Source: an uncultured Candidatus Melainabacteria bacterium (GTDB taxonomy: Bacteria; Cyanobacteriota; Vampirovibrionia; Gastranaerophilales; Gastranaerophilaceae). Taken from it: a DNA stretch of 64,000 nucleotides. The stretch covers positions 66,391-130,390 of the forward strand of contig CAKVIN010000003.1 in the NCBI GenBank assembly GCA_934754425.1, given 5' to 3'. The notes beneath the pieces were generated by a model. It ran no database searches. It was not told the DNA's origin and was given only the letters and a program-made list of their open reading frames with translations. Both the position numbers and the translations under genes were made by a program. How positions within the stretch are numbered: the first letter of the stretch is position 1; each line of letters begins with the position of its first letter. Positions 26,077 to 34,137 of this stretch are shown piece by piece.

Positions 26077-26495
26077 AGTTTTATGTGATGGATTGCCACG
26101 AAAATTTTCGAAGTTTCAAGTAAGGCTACAAGCCCAAAGTCTCAATTTTCTCGCAATGACGACATACTTAAAAGTCTAACGCCCTGTCATTGCGAGGAAC
26201 AATAACCAAAATAGGTGACAAAGCAATCCATAATTGAAAAAGAAAGGAATAAGAGTTTACAATTCTTAATAAAACATGAACAAAAATAAAAAAGATTCGT
26301 TATATATGTATTACAAGTACCCCACAAAATTGGAACAGTAGGTCAGGCACTGCCTGACAAAAACAACTTTCAATTTTTAACTTTCAACTTATCGAACCCC
26401 ATCCGCATTCGTAAGGTTCGGTAAAGCCTCATCAACGACTGCTTCATCTTCCAATAAGAGGCGAGGAGAAACATCAACAAAAGAAAGAGAACATT
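26077..26495. repeat. 419-bp gene-free block of repeats A4, B3 and C3
   Basis: Repeat A copy 4 at 26090-26230 is longer than the others because of about 35 extra bases after GGATTGCCACG. Repeat B copy 3 at 26338-26363 has one change (GGCACTGCC). A shortened repeat C at 26396-26472 keeps the CCGCATTCGTAAGG start and a GCGAGGAGAA end. No gene is seen between them. Confidence 0.75.
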
Positions 26496-27734
26496 ATGAA
26501 CGAAGAAAACATCAATTACAAAAAACTTACTCCGAAGTATTTAATCGAGGCAGAAAAATTTTTTCCTCCGGATTGGTCGTACGATAAAAATAATCAATTC
26601 AGAACCATAACTTCTGATATTGTTCTAGAAACATCAAAAAAACTTCAAGAAAAAGATTTAACTTTGGAACAAGTTAATTTTATTATGCAAAAAATTGCAA
26701 ATTGGTGTGCTTGGGTTTATATTGATGCGGAAGTTTTACCATTGAAAGAAATGGCTTTAAAGGTTTTGTTCAAAAAATTTGTAAACAAATTGGCAGATTC
26801 TTATATTTCTTGTTTAAAAAAAGAATACACAGCGGAAGAATGCGATGAAATTTTAGATGGAATAGCAAAAGACAAATATTCTGAAATTCTTGATTCTTTT
26901 TTGACGAAAGGTTTGATTACAAAACGTCAAGCGTTGGATTCAAAAAATAGAAATGCTAAAGAACATTCTTCTGTAAACATAGAATACAATAATAAAAACA
27001 ATAAAAATCTTAAACAAATTATTACCGCATTGATTGTGTGTTTTGGCTTGATTCCTTTGATAATCTCTTTTGTTGCAAAAATTGATATTATAGCTGTAAT
27101 TTTGGCTTCTTTAGTTATTGCTTTTCTTTGTTATTGGATTTTTATGATTATTCAGAATTGGAGATTAAAAAAACGAAATGAAGAATTAGCTTTTTTGAAA
27201 GCGTGCGGAAGCGGAGAAGTTAATTCTACAGAAAAATATGAAGGAATTTCTGAACATAAAAAATCAGGTGGTCACGAAATTGATGTAAATCAAATTGTCA
27301 TAAATCAAACAATTAATAGTAACCAAGAAACAAGAGGACAAATTCAAGATAAAGGTATGCGTAGTCTTATTTTAGTAAGAGCCGGAAAAAGAATAATGCC
27401 TTATACTCAAGGTTATATCGAAGGCTCTTTACCTGTTTGTGTTGCAAAATTAAGAAACAAATTAATTGCTAAATATAATTTTGAATTACCGCCGGTTCAG
27501 GTTCAAGAAGATAAACATTTGAGTGATTGTGAATATAAAATAATTATTCGAAGACAAAATTTTTATGAAGCAACTATGGGTAAAATATTTTTTTCTGAAA
27601 GCGAAAATGCCAAATCGCCAATGGAAGATTTGGCTTCGCATATCGAAAAATGTGTTGAAAAGCATATTAATAAACTAAAAGGCTGGGAGTTTGCAAAAGA
27701 AGCAAGAGCAGAAGATTTTAAAAATGATTTGTAG
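26496..27734 (+). CDS. Membrane protein with undescribed helical domain and partial FlhA/SctV cytoplasmic domain
   Basis: 412 residues in three parts. Residues about 8-145 are a helical domain homologous to the repeats of 30845-33187 (WCAWVYIDAEVLP matches EWTFHKSCDLIRSQVP). Residues about 173-222 are two membrane helices. Residues about 286-400 resemble the first subdomain of FlhA-C: a helix with LRNKLIAKYNFELPPVQVQE then HLSDCEYKIIIR corresponds to LR.QLA.ELGFVVPPVRIRD..L..NEY.IK.R in flagellar FlhA. The rest of FlhA-C and the whole FlhA membrane channel are missing. AAAGAGAA precedes ATG 26496. First of four genes in the FlhA-C cluster. Confidence 0.7.
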   Translation: MNEENINYKKLTPKYLIEAEKFFPPDWSYDKNNQFRTITSDIVLETSKKLQEKDLTLEQVNFIMQKIANWCAWVYIDAEVLPLKEMALKVLFKKFVNKLADSYISCLKKEYTAEECDEILDGIAKDKYSEILDSFLTKGLITKRQALDSKNRNAKEHSSVNIEYNNKNNKNLKQIITALIVCFGLIPLIISFVAKIDIIAVILASLVIAFLCYWIFMIIQNWRLKKRNEELAFLKACGSGEVNSTEKYEGISEHKKSGGHEIDVNQIVINQTINSNQETRGQIQDKGMRSLILVRAGKRIMPYTQGYIEGSLPVCVAKLRNKLIAKYNFELPPVQVQEDKHLSDCEYKIIIRRQNFYEATMGKIFFSESENAKSPMEDLASHIEKCVEKHINKLKGWEFAKEARAEDFKNDL

Positions 27735-27824
27735 AATTTTGATAAAAATTGTAAAATAATTAAAAGGAATAGTATGCAAGAAGAGAAATCGAAAAAATGA
27801 ATGATATTTAGGTGCCAATAAGCT

Positions 27825-27927
27825 GGATTGCCACGCTTCTTACGAAGCTCGCAATGACGGTATACTTAAAAGTCAGACGCCTTGTCATTGCGAGGAACAA
27901 CTACTCAAACAGGTGACGAAGCAATCC
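27825..27927. repeat. Repeat A, copy 5
   Basis: A well-preserved copy: GGATTGCCACG, the CTTCTTACGAAG palindrome, CTCGCAATGACGG, GTCATTGCGAGGAACAA and GTGACGAAGCAATCC. Confidence 0.85.
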
Positions 27928-27964
27928 GGTCTTAAGAGTTAATAATTACAAATGGAATATGATA

Positions 27965-29185
27965 ATGAGCGAAAAAAACAAAAATTTAAGTAATAATCCG
28001 ATAAATAGAGCTTCTATGCCTAAAAGTGTTGAAGATAAAGAAAATAGCTTCGTGCCACCGGAAGGTATAAATTCTGATGTTGATATAAAAAAGCTTACGG
28101 AAGAGATTGAAAAAGAACCGATGAATCCGTATCGTTATTGTGATCGTGCAGGTGGTTATTATAAATTAAATATGTTCGAAAAGGCATTGGAAGATATTGA
28201 TAAAGCGATTGAAATGTACAATAAAGAATGGCAATTTTTCGCCAACAAGGGTGGAATTTTAGCTAATTTATCAAGATATGGTGAGGCAATAAAATGTTTT
28301 TCGAAAGCAATAGAAGCAGAACCGAAGGATGCTTTTCTGTACGGAAGGAGAGGATTCTGTTTCTTTAACAATAAAGATTATGCTTCTGCGATTGAAGACT
28401 TTAAGACGGCAATAAAATTGGGTGCACAAGAAGCAGTTTATTTCTTTAATTTGGCGAATTCTCTAAAGTGTAACAAAGAGTATGAGGAAGCTCTTTATTA
28501 TATAGATAAAGCAATTGAAATGTCACCTAAAAATGCTGATTTCTATGGTAGTAAAGCTGATATTTACAGATTTACTCATTTTTACAAAGAAGCAATAGAG
28601 AATTGTACGAAGGCAATTGAATTCAATGATAAAGACTATGTTTCTTATGAGTTGCGTGCTAAACTTTATTATCATATCGGAGAAGACGAAAAAGCTATTG
28701 CTGATAGCAAAAAATCGATAGAATTAAATCCGAATTTCTCACTTTCATATGGTGATTACATTCGTTTTTGTGGAAATTTTGCAAAGCGATACAAAGATGC
28801 AATAATGTGTTGCAAAGAAGCTTTAAAATTGGATCTTACAGATGATGCTAAAAAAGAAATCCAAGATGAAATCAAATCGCTTAAAAATAAACTTCGTAAT
28901 GAGCGTTGGTACAATCGTTTATATCGTTGGTTGAAATCAAAGAGTTGGTATCCGTTTGCGTTTATAACGGTTTATTCACTTGTGTTTGCATTTGTATGGA
29001 CAGTAATTTATCAACACGTCTTTGGTTACAAATTTGACATTTGCTATATTTTGACGAGCAAGTTTTTTATATTAGTCTTTGGAGGAATGTTTTATTCAAT
29101 GTTGTATCGACTTATTAAAGTACAGAAAATTTTGAACCCCTCGCCCCTTGAGGGAACGACCGGTGAACAGAAAGTGAAAACGTAA
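27965..29185 (+). CDS. TPR protein with C-terminal membrane hairpin
   Basis: About 406 residues. Residues 45-320 are TPR units (for example YGEAIKCFSKAIEAEPKDAF, YEEALYYIDKAIEMSPKNAD). Two membrane helices follow (WYPFAFITVYSLVFAFVWTV and FFILVFGGMFYSML), so the TPRs face the cytoplasm if the loop is short. The last about 14 residues (NPSPLEGTTGEQKVKT) are translated from an inverted copy of repeat C. I chose ATG 27965 (GGAA 7 nt upstream). It lies between two FlhA-C genes and is a plausible assembly partner, since TPR proteins often serve export systems as chaperones or scaffolds; this is inference. Confidence 0.75.
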   Translation: MSEKNKNLSNNPINRASMPKSVEDKENSFVPPEGINSDVDIKKLTEEIEKEPMNPYRYCDRAGGYYKLNMFEKALEDIDKAIEMYNKEWQFFANKGGILANLSRYGEAIKCFSKAIEAEPKDAFLYGRRGFCFFNNKDYASAIEDFKTAIKLGAQEAVYFFNLANSLKCNKEYEEALYYIDKAIEMSPKNADFYGSKADIYRFTHFYKEAIENCTKAIEFNDKDYVSYELRAKLYYHIGEDEKAIADSKKSIELNPNFSLSYGDYIRFCGNFAKRYKDAIMCCKEALKLDLTDDAKKEIQDEIKSLKNKLRNERWYNRLYRWLKSKSWYPFAFITVYSLVFAFVWTVIYQHVFGYKFDICYILTSKFFILVFGGMFYSMLYRLIKVQKILNPSPLEGTTGEQKVKT

Positions 29186-29330
29186 GCGTACTCGTTTAAT
29201 GTGAACCGGTCAAGAGAGAGGGAAGAAAATCAAGTTGAACTGAGGCGAAACTTAGATTTTCGGGTGAGTGGTAACAAGAGGAAACCCCTCATCAGAGCTC
29301 CACTCAGCTTCTCCCACAAGGGGCGAAGCA
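29135..29330. repeat. Repeat C, copy 4, partly inverted
   Basis: AACCCCTCGCCCCTTGAGGG and CTCGTTTAATGTGAACCGG are the reverse complement of the core of copies 1 and 2; CTCCCACAAGGGGCGA at the right end is in direct orientation. The left end is coding for the C-terminus of 27965-29185. Confidence 0.7.
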
Positions 29331-29364
29331 TGAAATACAATAACAAAAAGAAGGAAATAAGATA

Positions 29365-30699
29365 ATGAATGATGAATTGTATAATAATAAACTATATCTC
29401 TTTAAATATACTATTGGATGGTTATTTAGAGAAAGTTATCCAACTATAATTTGTGCATTAGCATTTGCACTGATTATACGTTTTGTATTTAATTATCCGT
29501 TTAATCCTCATTATGTCTATATGGGATTATTGGTTCTTATAACTGCAATGCTATCAAGATTTATTTTTCATCGTGAATGCTGGCTACTATCTGGAATAAA
29601 TGATGAGACAAGGCAACATAAACTAAAAGCCAAATGCGACCCTATCAATTTTATTGCCAGACTAGGTGTTGATTTATTTGAACTTCGAGTTGGTGAAAAT
29701 TTAATTTATATTACAGAAAATTTTTGTACAGAAGAAGACAGTACAATTGCTATACGTTCGGAAATGACTGATGAATTAGGTTATATAATGCCAACGATAA
29801 GAACACGGGATTTTGCGTGCTTAGAACCATATGAGTACAATATTGCAGTTAGAAACAATGTCGTTGCGAGCGGTTTTATTTATCCTGATAAATATATGGT
29901 GCTTGCAAGTGAATGGGATAGTTACCATGATGAAATGCTTGAAAATGCAATTGTCGGAGTTGATCCGATTTGGCAGACTCAAGCTTATTGGATAGATGAA
30001 GAAACAGCTGACAAGAACAAAAAATATATAAATGTAGTTAGCCCAACTGATGTTATCAAAATTCATTTGCGTGAAATTGCAATCAAGTACGCAAACGATT
30101 TGGTGACAATTGTTGATGTCGGAAGATATATAGAGCAAGCCAAAACCATTGATAAAGGCATTATTCCAACACTAGAAAAATTGAATGCACGTTTGAACAT
30201 AGAAGACATCAGGCAAGTTTTTGCGAATTTAATCTCTGAAAAAGTTTCAGTTAGAGATATTTGTTATATCTTTGAACGCTTAGTAGATTATTCAAGAAAA
30301 TCAGTTGAGCCGGATGTTTTATCCGAACGCATAAGAGAAGATTTAAAGGTGCAAATTTCGACAAAAAATGCGGAAGCGGATAATGTACTTTATGCCATAA
30401 AACTTTCTAAAGAATGGGAAAAAACTCTGGAAGAACATCTTGAAAGAACTGCTTTAGGCTATGTTTTGATTATGGAATCTGAACAGATTGTTGAATTTGT
30501 AAGAGCTATTACAGAAAAATTAGAAGTGGCTCAAGAATGTGTTGGTCGTCAAGCTGTAATCTTGTGTGCGCCAAAGAACAGGTTGCCGATTTACAAGTTG
30601 CTAAAACGACATATTCCAACTGTTGTTGTATTGTCTTATCTTGAAATCGCTGATACCATAAAAGTTGAAACCGTAGCAACAATTGGAGAAGAAGAATAA
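29365..30699 (+). CDS. Membrane-anchored orphan FlhA/SctV cytoplasmic domain protein
   Basis: 444 residues. Two membrane helices (about 25-45 and 50-66) are followed from residue 100 to the end by a full-length FlhA-C type domain. Recognisable blocks are LFELRVG; the EYNIAVRNNVVASGFIYPDK strand pair; YWIDEETA; VIKIHLREI; IEDIRQVFANLISEKVSVRD; ICYIFERLVDYSRK; and the end AVILCAPKNRLPIYKLLKRH with VVVLSYLEI, matching VLLCSP.VR......R..PDLPVLSYNEI of FlhA. FlhA-C is the ring that docks chaperone-substrate complexes at the export gate. The eight-helix FlhA channel (FHIPEP domain) is absent, so it cannot be a normal gate. AGAAGGAA precedes ATG 29365. Confidence 0.85.
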   Translation: MNDELYNNKLYLFKYTIGWLFRESYPTIICALAFALIIRFVFNYPFNPHYVYMGLLVLITAMLSRFIFHRECWLLSGINDETRQHKLKAKCDPINFIARLGVDLFELRVGENLIYITENFCTEEDSTIAIRSEMTDELGYIMPTIRTRDFACLEPYEYNIAVRNNVVASGFIYPDKYMVLASEWDSYHDEMLENAIVGVDPIWQTQAYWIDEETADKNKKYINVVSPTDVIKIHLREIAIKYANDLVTIVDVGRYIEQAKTIDKGIIPTLEKLNARLNIEDIRQVFANLISEKVSVRDICYIFERLVDYSRKSVEPDVLSERIREDLKVQISTKNAEADNVLYAIKLSKEWEKTLEEHLERTALGYVLIMESEQIVEFVRAITEKLEVAQECVGRQAVILCAPKNRLPIYKLLKRHIPTVVVLSYLEIADTIKVETVATIGEEE

Positions 30700-30700
30700 T

Positions 30701-30803
30701 AGATTGCCACGCTTCTTACGAAGCTCGCAATGACGGTATATTAGGAAGTCAGACATCTTGTCATTGCGAGGAACAACTACCAAAACAAGTGACGAAGCAA
30801 TCT
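30701..30803. repeat. Repeat A, copy 6
   Basis: Same elements as copy 5 with outer ends changed to AGATTGCC and GCAATCT, still complementary to each other. Confidence 0.85.
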
Positions 30804-30844
30804 ACAAACCCGACAAAAACTAATAATTAATAAGGAACAAAAAC

Positions 30845-33187
30845 ATGACAAAATTTTACTACAAAGAATTTGCAGAACTCATGAAAACACAAGCACAAGA
30901 GATTGTGCCACAAGAATTCAGCGAAGAGGATAAGCAGTATCTTCTAACTACACTCTATAATTTTGCGTTGATGTCAGGTGAAGCACTTGTTAACCAATAT
31001 AAATTGGAAGAAGAGCAAACCGCATGTTTGACTCAAGTTGTTTGCGAATGGACATTTCACAAATCTTGTGATTTGATTCGTTCACAAGTGCCAAAAAACT
31101 GTTGGGATAATATTCTGCAAAAAATTGCATTTACGGTTTTTGAAGTCGGCAGACAATCTTTTGAAAGAAATATATCGCACGAAGATATGTTAACGGCAAT
31201 TGAATATAATGTAAACAAATGTTATAAAGATACATTAGACGAGTTACAAAATAAAAATGCTATGTCAGAAGATGTTATGGCGGAAGCCTTAACGCATTCC
31301 AGTATCGATGAAATGGCTGAAGAAGCTAATAAATCTTGTGCAGATTTTGATTACAAGGCATTTGCAGAAAATATGAAAGAGCAAGCCGAAAATATTACCC
31401 CGAAAGAGTTTAGTAAAGAGAATAAAGAATATCTTGTTAATATGCTTTATAATTTTACTTTAATGTCAGGTGAAACACTTGCTAAGGAAGGCGAATTAAA
31501 GGAAGATGATGCAATTATGCTGGTACAAATGATTGCTGAATGGACATTCCACAAAACTTGTGATTTGGTTCGCTCGCAAGTACCAAGAGAGTATTGGGAT
31601 AATATTCTACAACACATTGTCTTCAAGATTTTTGAAGTCGGCAAAAAAGCTATGAAGGAGGATTTTGAACAAGAAGAGCTTCTGCATAATGTCGAAAAAC
31701 AAGTAAACGAATGCTACAAAACAAAGTTAGAAGAACTTTGTAACAACAATGCGATTACAAAAGAAATTATGGAAGAAGCTTTAACGCATTCTAATATTGA
31801 TGAGGTGGCAGAAGAAGAAAATTCTAAAAAGGCTAAAGAACTAAAATTTGACTCAAAAGCCTATGACAATGAAGAAGTTTCTAATGAAACCGAAAAAAGA
31901 CCAAATTTCATCAAACGTCATCCTTGGATTTTGCTTTTTGTAATTTTGCCATTGATAAAATTTGCCGTAAAAATATTACCTCGTTACATTGATTTTTATT
32001 CACCAATTCTTTATTTAAAAGCGAATATTTTGCCGATTTTTATCGGAATAATTGCATTGATACTGATTACAGGAGCTGCGTATTATTTAATAACCGTTCA
32101 TAAAATTAAAAAATATGAAAATGAATTGGAAGACGTATCACAAAAAATGAAAGATATAAGTAATCCTGACAAAATGTATGAGCGACTTAGTTCTGATGTT
32201 TTGTGTTTGTCTTTTGGAAGTGGATTAATATCAATTGTTGATTCAGACTTTGGAGGTTTATTGCTACCAAAAACTACTGCTATGCGCGAGAGACTAACCG
32301 ATACATTGGGTTATGTTATTCCTCAAATAAGAATAATGGAGTCTGCGAAGCTTGAAGACAAAGAATATACTATATCTATAAGAGGAACACAAGTTGCAAG
32401 CGGTTTTGTTTATCCCCCAAAAGTTATGGTAAAAGATTATGACTGGGAAGCAAAACACAAAGACTATCCTGAAGATTTTATTTTCGGAAGCAGTTTCGAT
32501 AACGAACAATGTTTTTGGGTGGATAAAGCTGATGCAGAAGGTTTGAATTACATGTTACCGGAAGATGCTATCATAAAACACGAAGAAAATATTTGCATTC
32601 AATATGTCGACAAAATCTTGGTGAATGCCGATGTCGAAAAATATTTGGAAATCGTTAAGGCTACGAATCCAAAGCTTGTTGAAACACTTTTGAGCAGACT
32701 TGATATTGAAGATATTCGAGATGTGTTTGTAAATCTAATCAGAGAACGAGTTTCAATAAAAGACGCATCATATATCGTAGAAAGATTGAGCTATCACGCA
32801 AGAGAAAACAAAAAGCCTGAATATCTTTCTGAACAATTGCGTTCGGATTCGGCTCTACAAATTTGCAGTCAAAATATTGATAACGACAAAGTCATTTATG
32901 CAACAAAACTTTCTAAAGAGTGGATAAAAACTCTTTCTGAAGTCGGGGTTGAAGAAGATGGCAGAGGTCTAAAATTTGCACTTGATGAAACTCAAAAAGA
33001 AAATTTTATCCAAGAAATCGGTACGCAAATTTTAAAAGCTCGTCAAACAACAAATAAAAAAGTTGTACTAATTTGCCCAAAAAACTTCCGATTGATTATA
33101 TATAGAACACTTTCCCCATTAATCCCTGATATCAACGTATTAGCCGAAGAAGAAATTCAAAGCGGATTTAAGATAGAAGAAGTTTAG
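30845..33187 (+). CDS. Two helical domains plus membrane hairpin plus FlhA/SctV cytoplasmic domain
   Basis: 780 residues. Two tandem copies of the undescribed helical domain (about 1-155 and 167-325; EWTFHKSCDLIRSQVP and EWTFHKTCDLVRSQVP mark them) are joined by a charged linker to two membrane helices (about 355-425). From about residue 450 to the end is a complete FlhA-C type domain: SSDVLCLSFGSGLISIVD, then VIPQIRIME, YTISIRGTQVASGFVYPP, VSIKDASYIVERLSYHA and KVVLICPKNFRLIIYR. The second half is clearly homologous to 29365-30699. The FlhA channel is absent. With 26496 and 29365 it makes three FlhA-C proteins in 6.7 kb and no other flagellar or type III secretion gene. AAGGAA precedes ATG 30845. 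Confidence 0.85.
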   Translation: MTKFYYKEFAELMKTQAQEIVPQEFSEEDKQYLLTTLYNFALMSGEALVNQYKLEEEQTACLTQVVCEWTFHKSCDLIRSQVPKNCWDNILQKIAFTVFEVGRQSFERNISHEDMLTAIEYNVNKCYKDTLDELQNKNAMSEDVMAEALTHSSIDEMAEEANKSCADFDYKAFAENMKEQAENITPKEFSKENKEYLVNMLYNFTLMSGETLAKEGELKEDDAIMLVQMIAEWTFHKTCDLVRSQVPREYWDNILQHIVFKIFEVGKKAMKEDFEQEELLHNVEKQVNECYKTKLEELCNNNAITKEIMEEALTHSNIDEVAEEENSKKAKELKFDSKAYDNEEVSNETEKRPNFIKRHPWILLFVILPLIKFAVKILPRYIDFYSPILYLKANILPIFIGIIALILITGAAYYLITVHKIKKYENELEDVSQKMKDISNPDKMYERLSSDVLCLSFGSGLISIVDSDFGGLLLPKTTAMRERLTDTLGYVIPQIRIMESAKLEDKEYTISIRGTQVASGFVYPPKVMVKDYDWEAKHKDYPEDFIFGSSFDNEQCFWVDKADAEGLNYMLPEDAIIKHEENICIQYVDKILVNADVEKYLEIVKATNPKLVETLLSRLDIEDIRDVFVNLIRERVSIKDASYIVERLSYHARENKKPEYLSEQLRSDSALQICSQNIDNDKVIYATKLSKEWIKTLSEVGVEEDGRGLKFALDETQKENFIQEIGTQILKARQTTNKKVVLICPKNFRLIIYRTLSPLIPDINVLAEEEIQSGFKIEEV

Positions 33188-33226
33188 ATATCTAAAAAGA
33201 ATTAAAAATATTAAGAGAGGAAGTTG

Positions 33227-34003
33227 ATGAAAAAAATAAACAAAACCAAAAAACTTTTAATGAAATTTCTGTCAATCATTTTTATATTTGTTTTAACAAT
33301 CGTTCCTGCAAAAGCTTTAGAAAACTTAAATTTTAACGGTTTTATAGCTGATAATGCACAAGTAATATCAGAACAAAAAGAAAAAGAATTAAATAATATA
33401 CTTTTGGATTTGCAAAACAAAACAAAAGCCGATATTGCCGTTGTAACCTTAAAATCATTAGAAAATAGACCAATTGAAGAAGTTGCTCTAAATATAGGAC
33501 GTAAATACAAAATTGGTGATAAAAAGTTGAATAACGGTGCTATTGTTTTAGTTGTTCCACAAGAACGACAAGCTAGAATTGAAGTCGGCTACGGCTTGGA
33601 AGGTGATGTTACAGATTCGCAAGCCGGCAATTTGATGGATATGTATATGATTCCATATTTTAAAGACAACAATTACGAGCAAGGAATTGTAGATGGTACA
33701 ACAGCTTTAGCAATACATGTTGCAAAAGCTTATGGATGTGAGCTTTCTGCAAAAGAACTTTCTGCTCCAATCGGTTCAAATACAGATGATTCCTTAAGCA
33801 TAATTATTTTTATTATTATTTTTGTTATATTGATAATAATTAGTAGTAATAAAAAAGGTGGCTCCGGTGGTGGGGGTGGTTCATATAGAAATTCCTCATC
33901 ATCATTTTCATCATCATCTTCATCATCATCTTCATCATCATCTTCATCAAGTTTCGGAGGTGGAGGTGGCTTCGGCGGAGGCGGGAGTTCAAGGTCATGG
34001 TAA
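33227..34003 (+). CDS. TPM-domain protein with serine/glycine-rich tail (YgcG-like)
   Basis: About 258 residues. N-terminal signal peptide ending near PAKA, then a TPM domain (about residues 35-170: FIADNAQVISEQKEKELNNI, VVPQERQARIEVGYGLEGDV) as in YgcG proteins and photosystem II assembly protein TLP18.3/Psb32. One membrane helix (IIIFIIIFVILIII) follows, then a Ser-rich tract encoded by four 12-bp DNA repeats and a GGGGGFGGGG tail ending SRSW. The C-terminal tail is thus on the cytoplasmic side. LemA is encoded downstream, the usual partner. ATG 33227 has AGAGAGGAAG upstream; TTG 33224 is less likely. Confidence 0.85.
   Translation: MKKINKTKKLLMKFLSIIFIFVLTIVPAKALENLNFNGFIADNAQVISEQKEKELNNILLDLQNKTKADIAVVTLKSLENRPIEEVALNIGRKYKIGDKKLNNGAIVLVVPQERQARIEVGYGLEGDVTDSQAGNLMDMYMIPYFKDNNYEQGIVDGTTALAIHVAKAYGCELSAKELSAPIGSNTDDSLSIIIFIIIFVILIIISSNKKGGSGGGGGSYRNSSSSFSSSSSSSSSSSSSSSFGGGGGFGGGGSSRSW
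33896..33952 (+). repeat. 12-bp tandem repeat in the TPM gene
   Basis: Four units of TCATCATCA[TC][TC]T (33896-33943) plus a partial fifth encode the serine tract. The unit is a multiple of three, so copy-number change alters length without a frameshift. Confidence 0.8.
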
Positions 34004-34137
34004 CATTATTTTTAGCGTTATCAATAGCTATAATTTATTATATTAGAAAAAAAGGCTTGAACTTGAGAGATTATATCATATATGATAAAGTCCATTCTTT
34101 CAATCTGCCTTTTATTTGGTATTTGCAAATTGTGTAA
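33997..34137 (+). CDS. Possible 46-residue membrane peptide between the TPM gene and the next gene
   Basis: ATG 33997 overlaps the last codons of the TPM gene and opens 46 codons beginning MVTLFLALSIAIIYYIRKKG, one membrane helix with a basic flank. The end overlaps the start of 34082-34894 by 56 nt. It may be a real coupled peptide, the displaced N-terminus of the next gene after a frameshift, or chance. Confidence 0.25.
   Translation: MVTLFLALSIAIIYYIRKKGLNLRDYIIYDKVHSFNLPFIWYLQIV

Noticed and set aside
18352..30803. Spaced repeats as a CRISPR array
   Set aside because: Copies are about 100 bp, kilobases apart, with inverted ends and genes between them; no cas genes are present.
26496..33187. 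A complete flagellar or type III secretion locus
   Set aside because: Only FlhA-C-like domains are present; no FlhB, ATPase, FliPQR, ring or needle gene is found in the window.
33858..34046. His/Ser-rich frame overlapping the end of the TPM gene
   Set aside because: It is the +1 reading of the serine repeat and glycine tail, with no ribosome site of its own.
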